Notes under the pieces: generated by a model
The model's database searches: none
What the model saw: only the letters and a program-made list of their open reading frames with translations
Told to the model about the DNA's origin: nothing
Assembly (NCBI GenBank): GCA_902523665.1
Contig: CABZAD010000005.1
Coordinates: forward strand, 1-64,000
DNA from: an uncultured Bacteroidota bacterium
GTDB lineage: Bacteria > Bacteroidota > Bacteroidia > Flavobacteriales > Flavobacteriaceae
Length of the DNA stretch: 64,000 nucleotides
Direction: 5' to 3'
Program-made: the position numbers and the translations under genes
Shown: positions 29,386 to 39,804 of the stretch, in pieces
How positions within the stretch are numbered: the stretch's first letter is position 1
How the letters are laid out: each line of letters starts with the position of its first letter

Positions 29386-29903
29386 TTAGCAAGAGTTTCA
29401 TTAAAAATATCTTGAGTTATTCTTTCAAAAATTTCTAGTAGAGCAGAATCTTTAATATCATATACTTGAAGATTACCAGGGAAATCATAATAAAAAGAAA
29501 ACCTTTTTTCAATGTTATCATCCTCATTATTTAAATTTTCATAACTAACCATTACAGCCATTGTTAATCTGTTTTGTGCTGCTTTTATTTCAGCAGTTGC
29601 TGCCATTGGAGTTACACTATATTCAACAATTTCTCCACTGTAGATAATATCTCCACCTTCGTTAACAAGGTTTAAACTTGTTTGGTTAACGATTAAATCT
29701 TGCAAAGCAATTGTAAAATCTCTATCAAGTCCTGGTTCAATTGTAGAACCAGGTTTACCACCTGCAGTATTCTCAAAATAATCTACTTGAAATGTCTCAA
29801 CTCCTACCGGGATTGAGGATCCAGTTAAACTGTATATACCACAAGAAATAACAATTGATGAGCTAATTACTATTATTAAAATTTGCTTATAAATCTGATA
29901 CAT
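29379..29903 (-). CDS. lptE: LPS assembly lipoprotein LptE-like
   Basis: Lipobox ...VISCGIYSLTGSSIPVGVETFQVDYFENTA; DFTIALQDLIVNQTSLNLVNEGGDIIYSGEI. Confidence 0.85.
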   Translation of the reverse strand: MYQIYKQILIIVISSSIVISCGIYSLTGSSIPVGVETFQVDYFENTAGGKPGSTIEPGLDRDFTIALQDLIVNQTSLNLVNEGGDIIYSGEIVEYSVTPMAATAEIKAAQNRLTMAVMVSYENLNNEDDNIEKRFSFYYDFPGNLQVYDIKDSALLEIFERITQDIFNETLAKW

Positions 29904-31149
29904 CTCCCAAATTAAGTTGTTTAATTTTTCTGTAAAGTGTTCTTTCAGAAATACCTAGCTCCTTTGCCGCATTTTTTCTTCTACCATTTGTTCTTATTAA
30001 GGCTTGTTTGATCATCTCAACTTCCTTATCATGTAAAGATAGTGTTTCTTCTTCCTCAATTGTCTCAGCATATTCAAATGAACTGTCAATCTTAGGATTA
30101 ACTTCAATGTCAATATCTGATTTAAAATCTATTTTCTTTAAATCCTGTTTAGACTCATCTTCTCCATATATTTTTTCAATTAATCCTTGATTCTTCTTCT
30201 TTACTTCAGTTGAGCTATCTCCTTGCATTAACTCTTGAGTGAGTTTTTTTAAATCATTTAAATCATTTTTCATATCAAATAAAACTTTGTATAGAATTTC
30301 TCTTTCAGATGAAAAAGAGGAGTTGTCTTCTTTAATATCATCCATTGTAGCAGGTAATTTAGAAATTTTATTAGGTAAATAATGATTTAGAGTCTCAGTA
30401 TTTAAATTTCTCTCCTTTTCAAGTATTGACATTTGTTCAGCAATGTTCCTAAGTTGTCTTATATTACCTTTCCAGTCCTGTTGACATAAAATTTGTTGAG
30501 CAGTTTCATCTAGTCTAAGAGTAGGCATATTATATTTTTGGGCAAAATCAGATGCAAACTTTCTAAATAATATAGGAATGTCTTCTTTTCTTTGCCTAAG
30601 AGGAGGAATATTGATAATAATTGTGCTTAACCTGTAAAATAGATCTTCTCTAAATTTACCTTTTTTTATGGCTTCTTCCATGTTGACGTTAGTTGCTGCA
30701 ACTATTCTAACATTTGTTTTTTCAACCTTTGAAGATCCAACTTTAATAAATTCACCACTTTCTAAAACTCTTAAAAGTCTAACTTGCGTAGCAAGCGGAA
30801 GCTCTCCTACTTCATCTAAAAAAATAGTACCACCATCAGCTACTTCAAAATAACCACTTCTATTTGTTGTTGCACCTGTAAATGCCCCTTTTTCATGGCC
30901 AAATAGCTCTGAGTCAATAGTTCCATCCGGAATTGCACCACAATTAACTGCTATATATTTTGAGTGTTTTCTGTGTGAGTATTGGTGAATAATTTTTGGA
31001 ATATTTTCTTTTCCAACACCACTTTCACCAGTTACTAAAACTGATATATCTGAATTAGCAACTTGAATTGACTTTTCAATAGCTCTATTGAGTTTAGGAT
31101 TATCCCCAATAATTCCGAATCTCTGTTTAACTGCAAGTATTGATTCCAT
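29887..31149 (-). CDS. Sigma-54-interacting (NtrC-like AAA+) transcriptional regulator
   Basis: VTGESGVGKENIPKIIHQYSHRK, GAFTGATTNRSGYFEVADGGTIFLDEVGELPL, Fis-type HTH RTNGRRKNAAKELGISERTLYRKIKQL. Confidence 0.93.
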   Translation of the reverse strand: MESILAVKQRFGIIGDNPKLNRAIEKSIQVANSDISVLVTGESGVGKENIPKIIHQYSHRKHSKYIAVNCGAIPDGTIDSELFGHEKGAFTGATTNRSGYFEVADGGTIFLDEVGELPLATQVRLLRVLESGEFIKVGSSKVEKTNVRIVAATNVNMEEAIKKGKFREDLFYRLSTIIINIPPLRQRKEDIPILFRKFASDFAQKYNMPTLRLDETAQQILCQQDWKGNIRQLRNIAEQMSILEKERNLNTETLNHYLPNKISKLPATMDDIKEDNSSFSSEREILYKVLFDMKNDLNDLKKLTQELMQGDSSTEVKKKNQGLIEKIYGEDESKQDLKKIDFKSDIDIEVNPKIDSSFEYAETIEEEETLSLHDKEVEMIKQALIRTNGRRKNAAKELGISERTLYRKIKQLNLGDVSDL

Positions 31150-32528
31150 TAGACTTTAACTTTATAAATATCTCCAATTAATGTTGCTGTTGTACACTCA
31201 TTTATTTTAACATCTACAACGTCTCCTAGCGAAAAATTATATTTTGGAAACACAACAACATTATTCTCACTTGTTCTACCACTCCAATAATCATCTGATT
31301 TCTTTGAAGACTTATCAATTAGAACAGAACACTTGCTATTAATAAATCTTCTATTTCTCTCAAAGCTATGTTTTTGCTGAAGAGTAATGATTTCCTCTAA
31401 TCTTCTTTGCTTCAATTTAGGACTAATATCATCTTTGAAATGTCTAGCAGCGTAAGTTCCAGGTCTTTCAGAATAGGCAAACATATAACCAAAGTCATAT
31501 TTTACCTCTTCCATAAGTGATAACGTATCTTGATGATCTCTTTCAGTTTCAGTTGGAAAACCTGTTATCATATCATGAGAGATTCCACAATTAGGAATAA
31601 TCTCTCTTATTTTTTTTATAAGTTCAAGATATTCCTGTCTTGTATGCAACCTATTCATTTTTTTAAGAATCCTATCACTTCCTGATTGAATTGGTAAATG
31701 AATGTGATTACATATGTTTTCATATTTAGCCATAGTTTCTATAACATCAACAGTCATATCCTGTGGATTTGAGGTAGAGAATCTAATTCTGATTTCTGGG
31801 AAGTTTGTTGCAACTAGTTCCAATAAATCAGAAAATCTTTTAGCATTTAGTTTCTGATATTCACTGGCTTTTTTAAAATCTTTTTTTGGCCCCCCTCCAT
31901 ACCAAAGGTAGCTGTCAACATTTTGCCCTAAAAGGGTTATCTCCTTGTAACCTTTTTCATTTAATTCATTTATTTCTCTTAAAATGCTATCAGGGTTTCT
32001 ACTTCTTTCTCTACCTCTTGTAAAAGGTACAACACAAAAAGTACACATATTATCACAACCTCTTGTTATAGATACAAATGCGTTAATACCATTATTATGA
32101 ATTCTAACAGGGGAAATATCATCATAAGTTTCAGATTTAGATAGAATTACATTTACTGCTCTTTGATTATGTTCTACTTCATCTAATAGATTTGGTAGAT
32201 CTTTATATGAGTCAGGTCCAACAACTAAATCAACAATTTTTTCCTCATCAAGAAGTTTTTCTTTTAACCTTTCTGCCATACAACCCAATAAGCCAACTTT
32301 AAGATCTTTATTTTCTTTTTTCTGTGAATTGAAGTTTTTTAGTTTATTTCTTACAGTTTGCTCAGCTTTGTCTCTAATGGAACAAGTATTCAGTAATAAA
32401 AGATTAGCATCTTCTGCCTTATCGGTGAGTTTATAACCATCCATCTTTAGAATTGATGCAACTACTTCGCTATCAGCAAAATTCATCTGACATCCATATG
32501 TTTCAATATATAATGACTTCTTTTTAAT
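31149..32528 (-). CDS. miaB: tRNA-2-methylthio-N6-dimethylallyladenosine synthase MiaB (start extended upstream of the track ATG to an ATT codon)
   Basis: RGCDNMCTFCVVPFTRGRERSR, LLLNTCSIRDKAEQTVRNKL, LLGQNVDSYLW. In-frame upstream sequence codes IKKKSLYIETYGCQ before MNFADSEVV; that Cys is a cluster ligand. Confidence 0.9.
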   Translation of the reverse strand: MKKKSLYIETYGCQMNFADSEVVASILKMDGYKLTDKAEDANLLLLNTCSIRDKAEQTVRNKLKNFNSQKKENKDLKVGLLGCMAERLKEKLLDEEKIVDLVVGPDSYKDLPNLLDEVEHNQRAVNVILSKSETYDDISPVRIHNNGINAFVSITRGCDNMCTFCVVPFTRGRERSRNPDSILREINELNEKGYKEITLLGQNVDSYLWYGGGPKKDFKKASEYQKLNAKRFSDLLELVATNFPEIRIRFSTSNPQDMTVDVIETMAKYENICNHIHLPIQSGSDRILKKMNRLHTRQEYLELIKKIREIIPNCGISHDMITGFPTETERDHQDTLSLMEEVKYDFGYMFAYSERPGTYAARHFKDDISPKLKQRRLEEIITLQQKHSFERNRRFINSKCSVLIDKSSKKSDDYWSGRTSENNVVVFPKYNFSLGDVVDVKINECTTATLIGDIYKVKV

Positions 32529-32570
32529 ATTAATTTAATTTAGCTTACAAAATTAATTAATTAATTGAAA

Positions 32571-32587
32571 ATATGCCAATTTGTCAG
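32571..32587 (-). promoter_or_regulatory. Candidate promoter-proximal element upstream of miaB (CTGACAAATTGGCATAT)
   Basis: Shares TATGCCAAT (plus-strand reading) and CCAATTTGT...TCA with the groES upstream region. Confidence 0.3.
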
Positions 32588-32593
32588 TAATTT

Positions 32594-35500
32594 TCAGTTA
32601 TTTAAAGAAATTAACTCAATTTTATTTTCCTCTATATAATTCTCAATCCTTTGAGAGTGCTTATCAATTAGAGCATCTAATTTTATTATTTCTGAATCTA
32701 ATTCTTCTTTTACTTGAATAAAGAATTCTTTTGCTTGATCTGTAGGAGGATAATCTCCTCTTTGAGAATCTGCTAGTAAAAATGCAATTCTATTGTTTAT
32801 TCGAATTCCATAATTTAGTGGATCTTGTCTACTTTGATTTTTTGTCATATGAATATTGTTTTCAATTTTAGAGATATCAGCTAAGTATTTCTCTATCATT
32901 TCTTGTAATTCAAGATTACTTTTACTTACCTCAGAAATAAAAATCATATTATTTTTAATATCTCTTATATCAATTATTTTTTGGTTAGCTCTGCTGACTT
33001 CATCTCTGACTTTAATTAAAAATTCTAATTGATCTTCATAATCAGCTTGAGAAATCTTAACTCTTGGATCTTTCACTATCTCAAATTCTTTTTGTAATAC
33101 TTTATTATTGTATGTCATTTTAATAATATACTTTCCAGGGGTAACTTTTGGGCCTACATTTGGTGAAGAATAAAGAACCATACCTTCAAATGATTTAAAC
33201 CCTGGATACCTCATATCCCAGATTAGTCTATTTCCACCGGATTTAGGATATAATGAGTCAAAATTATCTGAACTCAATGCATTATCAATATCATTTGGAT
33301 TACTTAAAACAGGATTTCCAATCATTATATTATTATCATTATTTACAATCTGAGAGTATTTATCTTGATTATTTGTAAAAGTTCTAATGACTGTTCCATC
33401 CTTATTTTCGATATCAATTTTTAGGTAATCATCATCTTTGAGATTTTCTATATAATAATTTATAATTACTCCATTAGGGTGGTTTTGGCCTGATAAAAGA
33501 TTATTGGGCCTACTTAGTCCACCTGATTGAGCCATTCTGTATGAAAGGTCAGGTTTAAAAAGGATCGCATCATTATCTTGATTATCATCATTTAATTGGT
33601 GTAGAGGAGTTAAATCATCAATAATCCAAAAACTTCTACCATGAGTAGCCACAACTAGGTCATTATCTTTAACTTCAAGGTCTCTAATGGATGTTACGGG
33701 AAGATTTAACTGAAATTCAGACCATGAATTTCCATCATCAAAACTAATGTACATTCCCCACTCTGTTCCTGCATAGAGAAGACCTTCTCTTTTTTTGTCG
33801 CTTCTTATAACTCTAGTATAATAATTTGAATTAATTCCATCCGTAATAAGGCTCCAAGTTTTTCCGTAATCCTCAGTCTTGTATAGATATGGTGTATAAT
33901 CACCAAACTTATATGAGGTTGCAGCTACATATGCTTTCCCTTTCTTAAATGGACTTGGATCAATACTATTTATCATGTTTAATTCAGGTGATAATTTTTT
34001 TGGTGGAGTGATATTCTCCCATGTTTCACCTCCGTCTTTTGTTATATGAATTAAACCATCATCACTCCCAATCCAGATTACATTTTCCTCTAGTTCTGAT
34101 TCAGCAATTGCAAAAATATTAGCATAATACTCAGCTCCAGTATTATCTTGAGTAATGGGACCACCCGATGACTTAATTGTACCTGGAATATTTCTGGTTA
34201 AATCTGGGGATATTGTTTTCCATGTTTGTCCACTGTTTTCAGACAGATGTAAATAATTTGAGCCTGCATACAACTTATTTGGATTGTTTGGACTAAACAT
34301 AACCGGAAAGTTCCAATTGAATCGATACTTCATAACCTCAGCACCTGATCCTGCAGGATTATCAGGCCATACATTGACTGACCTAATTTGACCATTTGAA
34401 TGATCTTGCATCATCATGTAGCCTTTATATGTTCCTCCAAATACAATCTCGTTATTCTTTGGGTCAGGAGCTAAATGGGCACTTTCTCCCCCAGCACTTG
34501 GCTCCCAATCTCTTTCAGTTATTGAAGAGCTAGAGGTCCTATGTTTTATTCTTATGGTACTATTATCTTGTTGAGCACCATAAATCCTATATGGAAAAGA
34601 ATTATCTGTAGATACTCTGTAAAATTGTGCTGTAGGTTGATTAAAGTATGTTGACCAATTTTCTCCTCCATCATTTGAAACTTGTGCACCACCATCATCA
34701 GCAATTACCATTCTCATATTATTATTTGGATCAATCCATAAATCATGATGATCTCCATGAGGAGCATTCTTTAGTTTAAAAGTTTTTCCTCCATCTGTTG
34801 ATACTCCATAACTTACATTAAGAACAAATACTTTATCTTCATTTTGAGTATCAGCATAAATTCTTGTATAATACCACGCTCTCTGTCTTAATGCCCTATT
34901 AGAGTTAACTTTTTCCCAATTATAACCTCCATCATCTGATCTAAATAAACCTCCATTATCTGCTTCTACCATTACCCATATTCTTTTAGAATTTACCGGA
35001 GAAATTGCTACACCAACTATTCCCCATGGAAATGATGGCAATCCACTAAATTCTGAAATATCTTGCCATGTTTTCCCACTATCATAACTTCTAAAAATTT
35101 TTGAATCAGGACCTCCACTATCCATTCTATACCCATTCCTTTTCATTTGCCAAGTTGTAGCATATATTATTCTAGAATTATTAGGATCTAGAATAAGATC
35201 CCCAATCCCAGCTTTATCAGAAACGTATAAGATTTTTTCCCATGTTATTCCACCATCATTTGTTTTATAAAGCCCTCTATCAGAATTGGGCTTCCATAAA
35301 TTTCCAATAACTCCAACATAAACTATTTTAGGATTCTTAGGATGAATTCTAATTCTAGATATATGCTCAGATTTTGGCAATCCAATGTATTGCCATGTTT
35401 CACCTGCATCTGTACTTTTCCACATTCCGTGCCCAGAGGAAACATTTCCTCTTAAGGTTTGTTCCCCTTCACCCACATATATGATGTTAGGATCAGATTC

Positions 35501-35800
35501 ACTAACTGCTATTGCCCCTATACTTCCACCAAAATAACCATCACTAATAGGTTCCCATGTAGAGCCAGCATCTTCTGTTTTCCAGACCCCGCCACCTGCA
35601 GTACCCATGTAGTAGAGGTTAGGATTATTTAATACGCCAACAGCAGTACCTGCTCGACCACCTCTAAATGGACCAATAAGCCTGTATTCAATTGAATTAT
35701 ATAGACTTTCATCATAATTTATTTTGGATATTTTTGACTGTCCATAGGTGTTAATAGAAAAGATTAAAGAAATTAGGGTTAGTAAATATTTTATCCTCAT
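32594..35800 (-). CDS. Secreted BNR/sortilin (VPS10)-like beta-propeller repeat protein (1068 aa)
   Basis: Signal peptide; many S/T-x-D-G-G-x-T-W repeats (KTEDAGSTWEPI, KSTDAGETWQYI, KTNDGGITWEKI, RSDDGGYNWEKV, SNDGGENWSTY). Confidence 0.9.
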   Translation of the reverse strand: MRIKYLLTLISLIFSINTYGQSKISKINYDESLYNSIEYRLIGPFRGGRAGTAVGVLNNPNLYYMGTAGGGVWKTEDAGSTWEPISDGYFGGSIGAIAVSESDPNIIYVGEGEQTLRGNVSSGHGMWKSTDAGETWQYIGLPKSEHISRIRIHPKNPKIVYVGVIGNLWKPNSDRGLYKTNDGGITWEKILYVSDKAGIGDLILDPNNSRIIYATTWQMKRNGYRMDSGGPDSKIFRSYDSGKTWQDISEFSGLPSFPWGIVGVAISPVNSKRIWVMVEADNGGLFRSDDGGYNWEKVNSNRALRQRAWYYTRIYADTQNEDKVFVLNVSYGVSTDGGKTFKLKNAPHGDHHDLWIDPNNNMRMVIADDGGAQVSNDGGENWSTYFNQPTAQFYRVSTDNSFPYRIYGAQQDNSTIRIKHRTSSSSITERDWEPSAGGESAHLAPDPKNNEIVFGGTYKGYMMMQDHSNGQIRSVNVWPDNPAGSGAEVMKYRFNWNFPVMFSPNNPNKLYAGSNYLHLSENSGQTWKTISPDLTRNIPGTIKSSGGPITQDNTGAEYYANIFAIAESELEENVIWIGSDDGLIHITKDGGETWENITPPKKLSPELNMINSIDPSPFKKGKAYVAATSYKFGDYTPYLYKTEDYGKTWSLITDGINSNYYTRVIRSDKKREGLLYAGTEWGMYISFDDGNSWSEFQLNLPVTSIRDLEVKDNDLVVATHGRSFWIIDDLTPLHQLNDDNQDNDAILFKPDLSYRMAQSGGLSRPNNLLSGQNHPNGVIINYYIENLKDDDYLKIDIENKDGTVIRTFTNNQDKYSQIVNNDNNIMIGNPVLSNPNDIDNALSSDNFDSLYPKSGGNRLIWDMRYPGFKSFEGMVLYSSPNVGPKVTPGKYIIKMTYNNKVLQKEFEIVKDPRVKISQADYEDQLEFLIKVRDEVSRANQKIIDIRDIKNNMIFISEVSKSNLELQEMIEKYLADISKIENNIHMTKNQSRQDPLNYGIRINNRIAFLLADSQRGDYPPTDQAKEFFIQVKEELDSEIIKLDALIDKHSQRIENYIEENKIELISLNN

Positions 35801-35867
35801 TTTATTTTTTTTTGATTTTTAATTTACAAAAAAAGATAAAATCTTGATGTAGAATAATATTCAAATA

Positions 35868-37232
35868 TTATATAAATGCTGAAATTTTATCAAATCCACC
35901 TTTGATATTTACAATATTTGTTATAGATTTTGATTGAAGAATTGAACAGGCAATCATACTCCTGTATCCACCTTTACAATGAATATAGAGTTTGTCATTA
36001 TCATCAATACTTTGAATTTTATCTTTTAAATCTATCAATGGGATGTTTAATGACTCTCTAATAGAACTGAAGTTATTTTCACTTTGTGATCTAACATCTA
36101 GAATATTTAAATTATCCTTTGAAATGAGAGATGCAAAATCTTCAGGATCAATGTTTTCTATTGATTCAAAGTTTTTATTTGCTTTAATCCAAGAATTAAT
36201 TCCACCTGACAAGTATCCTTTAATATTGTCAAATCCAACCCTTGAAAGTCTAAGTATAGCCTCTTCTTCTCTGCCATCAGGAGCTATTAAAATTATAGGC
36301 TGATTTATGTCCTCTAGAATTTCACCTGCCCATGGAGCAAACCTTCCTTCCAAACCAATAAAAATTGATCCATGTATGTGTGATTCTGCAAAATCATCTT
36401 CATTTCTAACGTCTAGTAGTGTTACATAGTTCTTCATTTTATCAACATAATTAGCATTTAGTGGTTTAAGAGAATTATTTAGAATTAAATGGGGCTCTAA
36501 ATACCCTTCTTTATTTAAATAAACATTAGATGGAAAGTATTTTGGAGGTTCTTCTAGCCCATCAAGAACTTCATTTACGAATTCATCTTTAGTCATGTTC
36601 TCTCTCAATGCATAATTCGTTAATTTTTGATCTCCAAGTTTTCCAACAGTTTCTGAACTTAAGTCTTTACCACACGAAGTTCCTTGACCATGCCCAGGGT
36701 ATACGATTACATTATCATCAAGTATCATTATTTTATTTCTAAGACTATCGTATAGCATTGAGGCAAGATCCCTATTACTATGGGTTGATTTTTGTGAAAG
36801 ATCAGGTCGACCTACATCACCAAGAAACAGGGTATCACCTGTAAATATTGCATGATCTCTATTATCAGAATCTCTCAATAAATATGTTGTACTTTCAATT
36901 GTATGACCAGGTGTATGGATAGCAACAAATGTTACATCACCTAGTTTAAACTCTTCGTAGTCTTTTGCATTTGTGGTTTTAAAACTTGTATTAGCTTTTG
37001 GACCATAAATTATATTAGCCCCTGTCTTTTTTGCTAGGTTTAAATGTCCACTTATAAAATCTGCATGAATATGGGTTTCAAAAATATATTTAATAGATGA
37101 ACCGGAAATTTCTGCCTTTTCTATGTAGGAGTCTATCTCTCTTATAGGGTCTATAATAGCAACTTCATTATTACTCTCTATATAGTAAGAACCTTGAGAT
37201 AGACATTTAGTATAAATCTGTTCAACTTTCAT
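35868..37232 (-). CDS. MBL-fold hydrolase fused to two rhodanese domains (persulfide dioxygenase/CstB-like)
   Basis: ETHIHADFISGHLNLAKKTG, HTPGHTIESTTYLL, FTGDTLFLGDVGRPDL, VYPGHGQGTSCGK; C-terminal rhodanese with HCKGGYRS. Confidence 0.9.
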   Translation of the reverse strand: MKVEQIYTKCLSQGSYYIESNNEVAIIDPIREIDSYIEKAEISGSSIKYIFETHIHADFISGHLNLAKKTGANIIYGPKANTSFKTTNAKDYEEFKLGDVTFVAIHTPGHTIESTTYLLRDSDNRDHAIFTGDTLFLGDVGRPDLSQKSTHSNRDLASMLYDSLRNKIMILDDNVIVYPGHGQGTSCGKDLSSETVGKLGDQKLTNYALRENMTKDEFVNEVLDGLEEPPKYFPSNVYLNKEGYLEPHLILNNSLKPLNANYVDKMKNYVTLLDVRNEDDFAESHIHGSIFIGLEGRFAPWAGEILEDINQPIILIAPDGREEEAILRLSRVGFDNIKGYLSGGINSWIKANKNFESIENIDPEDFASLISKDNLNILDVRSQSENNFSSIRESLNIPLIDLKDKIQSIDDNDKLYIHCKGGYRSMIACSILQSKSITNIVNIKGGFDKISAFI

Positions 37233-37353
37233 ATTTAAACAAAATTAGTTTCTTTAAAACTATATAGCAATTATGTTAAACAAATTTTAAAATTTTTATA
37301 TTTTTTTTAATCATAACAATAAATCTATTTACATTTAGGGCCAAATTTTATAT

Positions 37354-39804
37354 ATGCCAAAAAATTTAGTCATAGTTGAATCTGCTACAAAGGCTAAAAC
37401 AATTGAAAAAATATTGGGTCAAGATTTTAAGGTTGTTTCCTGTGTTGGTCATATTTCTGACCTACCAGTTAAAGAACTTGGGGTTGATGTTAAAAATGAT
37501 TTTAAACCTAAATATGTAATACCAACTGAAAAGAAGCCAATAATTCGAGATTTGAAAAAATATGTTAAGGACTCTGATAAGGTTTGGTTAGCAAGTGATG
37601 AAGATAGAGAGGGTGAAGCTATTGCATGGCATCTATACGAAAATCTTGATTTAGCTAATAAAGATTATGAGAGAATTGTCTTTCATGAAATAACTAAGAA
37701 TGCTATTTTAAATGCACTTGAGACTCCAAGAGATATTAATTTTAATTTAGTTAATGCTCAACAAGCAAGAAGAGTACTTGATAGGTTGGTTGGTTATGAA
37801 TTGTCTCCTGTTCTATGGAGAAAGGTCAAGGCTGGATTATCAGCAGGAAGAGTGCAATCAGTTTCTGTAAGGCTTATTGTTGAAAAAGAAAGAGAGATAA
37901 AAAATTTTAGATCTGAAAGCTCATATAAATTAATTGGAGTTTTTGAAAATGAAGATGGGGTAAAACTTCGGGCTGAATTAAATGAAAAATATTTTTCAGT
38001 TGAAGAAGTTAAGAAATTCTTAGAAAAGAATTATAATTCTGTTTTCAATGTTTTAAGTACAGATAAGAAACCTGCTAAAAAATCCCCAACACCGCCTTTT
38101 ACAACCTCTACTCTCCAACAAGAGGCTTCAAGAAAATTAGGATTTGGAGTCACTCGAACAATGTCAACTGCTCAAAAACTATATGAAGCTGGACTTATAA
38201 CTTATATGAGAACTGATAGTGTAACAATATCAAATGAGGCAAAGTCAACTATAGTTCAAAAAATAGAAAGTAAGTATGGTGAAAATTATGTTAATCTTAG
38301 AGATTACAAAAACAAGAATAAATCTGCTCAAGAAGCACATGAAGCTGTAAGGCCTACAGATATTAATGTTGAGGAAATTACCTCGGATTATGACCAGCAA
38401 AGACTTTACCATTTAATTTGGAAAAGAACAATCTCTTCACAAATGTCAGATGCTCAAATTGAAAGAACGGTAGTTAATATAAATTCTGATTCTTACAGCG
38501 AAATATTTGTTGCGAGGGGAGAGGTAATAAAATTTGATGGTTTTTTAAGAGTATACAATGAGGGTACTGATGATGAGATAGAAGAAGAAAAAGGTGTTTT
38601 GCCAGCACTATCTGTAGATGAAGATCTAAACTTATTAAATATTAGCTCTAGGGAATCTTTTTCAAGACCACCATCAAGATTTACTGAAGCTTCTTTGGTA
38701 AAAAAATTGGAAGAACTAGGTATTGGAAGACCTGCTACATATGCTACTACTATATCAACCATTCAAAATAGAGGATATATAGCTAAGGGAGTCAATGAAG
38801 GATTAGATAGAAATTATAATTTAATAGAGTTTACTGAAAATGGTATTAAAGAATCTCAATTAAAAGAAAAGACTGGTTCAAATAAAGGAAAACTTGTTCC
38901 TACGGATATAGGTATGATAGTTAATGACTTCTTAGTCGATAATTTCAATAATATTTTAGATTATGGGTTTACAGCAGAAGTTGAAAAGAATTTTGATAAA
39001 ATTGCAACTGGAGACCAGGATTGGACAGATATAATTAAACAATTTTACAGTGATTTTCATGAAAATGTAAATGAAGTTAAAGATAATGCAGAAAGACAAT
39101 CTGGTGAAAAAATTTTAGGGTCTGATCCAAACTCTGGAAGAGTTGTTAAAGTTAGACTTGGAAAGTTTGGGCCAATTGCTCAAATTGGAACCATTGATGA
39201 AGAAGAGAAGCCACTATTTGCAAGTTTAACAAAAGACCAGCAACTAGACACAATATCACTTGAGGAGGCTCTGGAATTATTTAAATTTCCTAAAGAAATA
39301 GGAAATTACAAAGGTGAAAATGTGACTGTAAACAATGGAAGGTACGGACCTTACATTAAATTTTCAAATAAATCTATATCAATTTCAAATGGAATTGATC
39401 CTCATTCTGTTGATTTAAATCTAGCAGTTGAGTTAATTGACGAAAAAATTAAATCTGATGAACCTATTCACACTTACAATGATAAACCAGTTACAAAAGG
39501 GAAGGGAAGATTTGGTCCCTTTATTAAATGGAACGAAATGTTTATTAATGTGAATAAAACCTATGACTTTGATAATTTATCCATAAATGATATCGAAGAG
39601 CTTATTGAATTAAAAATTCAAAAAGAAAAAGAAAAGCTTGTTTCAGAATGGGTTGATGAGGACATAAAAGTTGAGAAAGGTAGATGGGGGAGATCGATTA
39701 TCACATCAGGAAAAAAGAAAGTTGAAATTCCAAAAGAAATAGACCCAAAAACTATTACTTTAGATATTGCTAAACAGTATCTAAATCCAAAAAAGAAAAA
39801 ATGA
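37354..39804 (+). CDS. topA: DNA topoisomerase I
   Basis: MPKNLVIVESATKAKTIEKILG, LASDEDREGEAIAWHLYENL, GLSAGRVQSVSVRLIVEKE, GLITYMRTDSVTIS. Confidence 0.97.
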   Translation: MPKNLVIVESATKAKTIEKILGQDFKVVSCVGHISDLPVKELGVDVKNDFKPKYVIPTEKKPIIRDLKKYVKDSDKVWLASDEDREGEAIAWHLYENLDLANKDYERIVFHEITKNAILNALETPRDINFNLVNAQQARRVLDRLVGYELSPVLWRKVKAGLSAGRVQSVSVRLIVEKEREIKNFRSESSYKLIGVFENEDGVKLRAELNEKYFSVEEVKKFLEKNYNSVFNVLSTDKKPAKKSPTPPFTTSTLQQEASRKLGFGVTRTMSTAQKLYEAGLITYMRTDSVTISNEAKSTIVQKIESKYGENYVNLRDYKNKNKSAQEAHEAVRPTDINVEEITSDYDQQRLYHLIWKRTISSQMSDAQIERTVVNINSDSYSEIFVARGEVIKFDGFLRVYNEGTDDEIEEEKGVLPALSVDEDLNLLNISSRESFSRPPSRFTEASLVKKLEELGIGRPATYATTISTIQNRGYIAKGVNEGLDRNYNLIEFTENGIKESQLKEKTGSNKGKLVPTDIGMIVNDFLVDNFNNILDYGFTAEVEKNFDKIATGDQDWTDIIKQFYSDFHENVNEVKDNAERQSGEKILGSDPNSGRVVKVRLGKFGPIAQIGTIDEEEKPLFASLTKDQQLDTISLEEALELFKFPKEIGNYKGENVTVNNGRYGPYIKFSNKSISISNGIDPHSVDLNLAVELIDEKIKSDEPIHTYNDKPVTKGKGRFGPFIKWNEMFINVNKTYDFDNLSINDIEELIELKIQKEKEKLVSEWVDEDIKVEKGRWGRSIITSGKKKVEIPKEIDPKTITLDIAKQYLNPKKKK

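Noticed and set aside
32549-32567. (aatt)n run upstream of miaB
   Set aside because: Short low-complexity AT sequence; expected by chance here.
32594-35800. BNR/VPS10 repeat protein as a novel giant surface protein
   Set aside because: Family is widespread in Bacteroidetes; only ordinary Asp-box repeats seen.
37354-39804. TopA lacking C-terminal zinc-finger domains
   Set aside because: Normal for Bacteroidetes topoisomerase I with C-terminal repeat domains.
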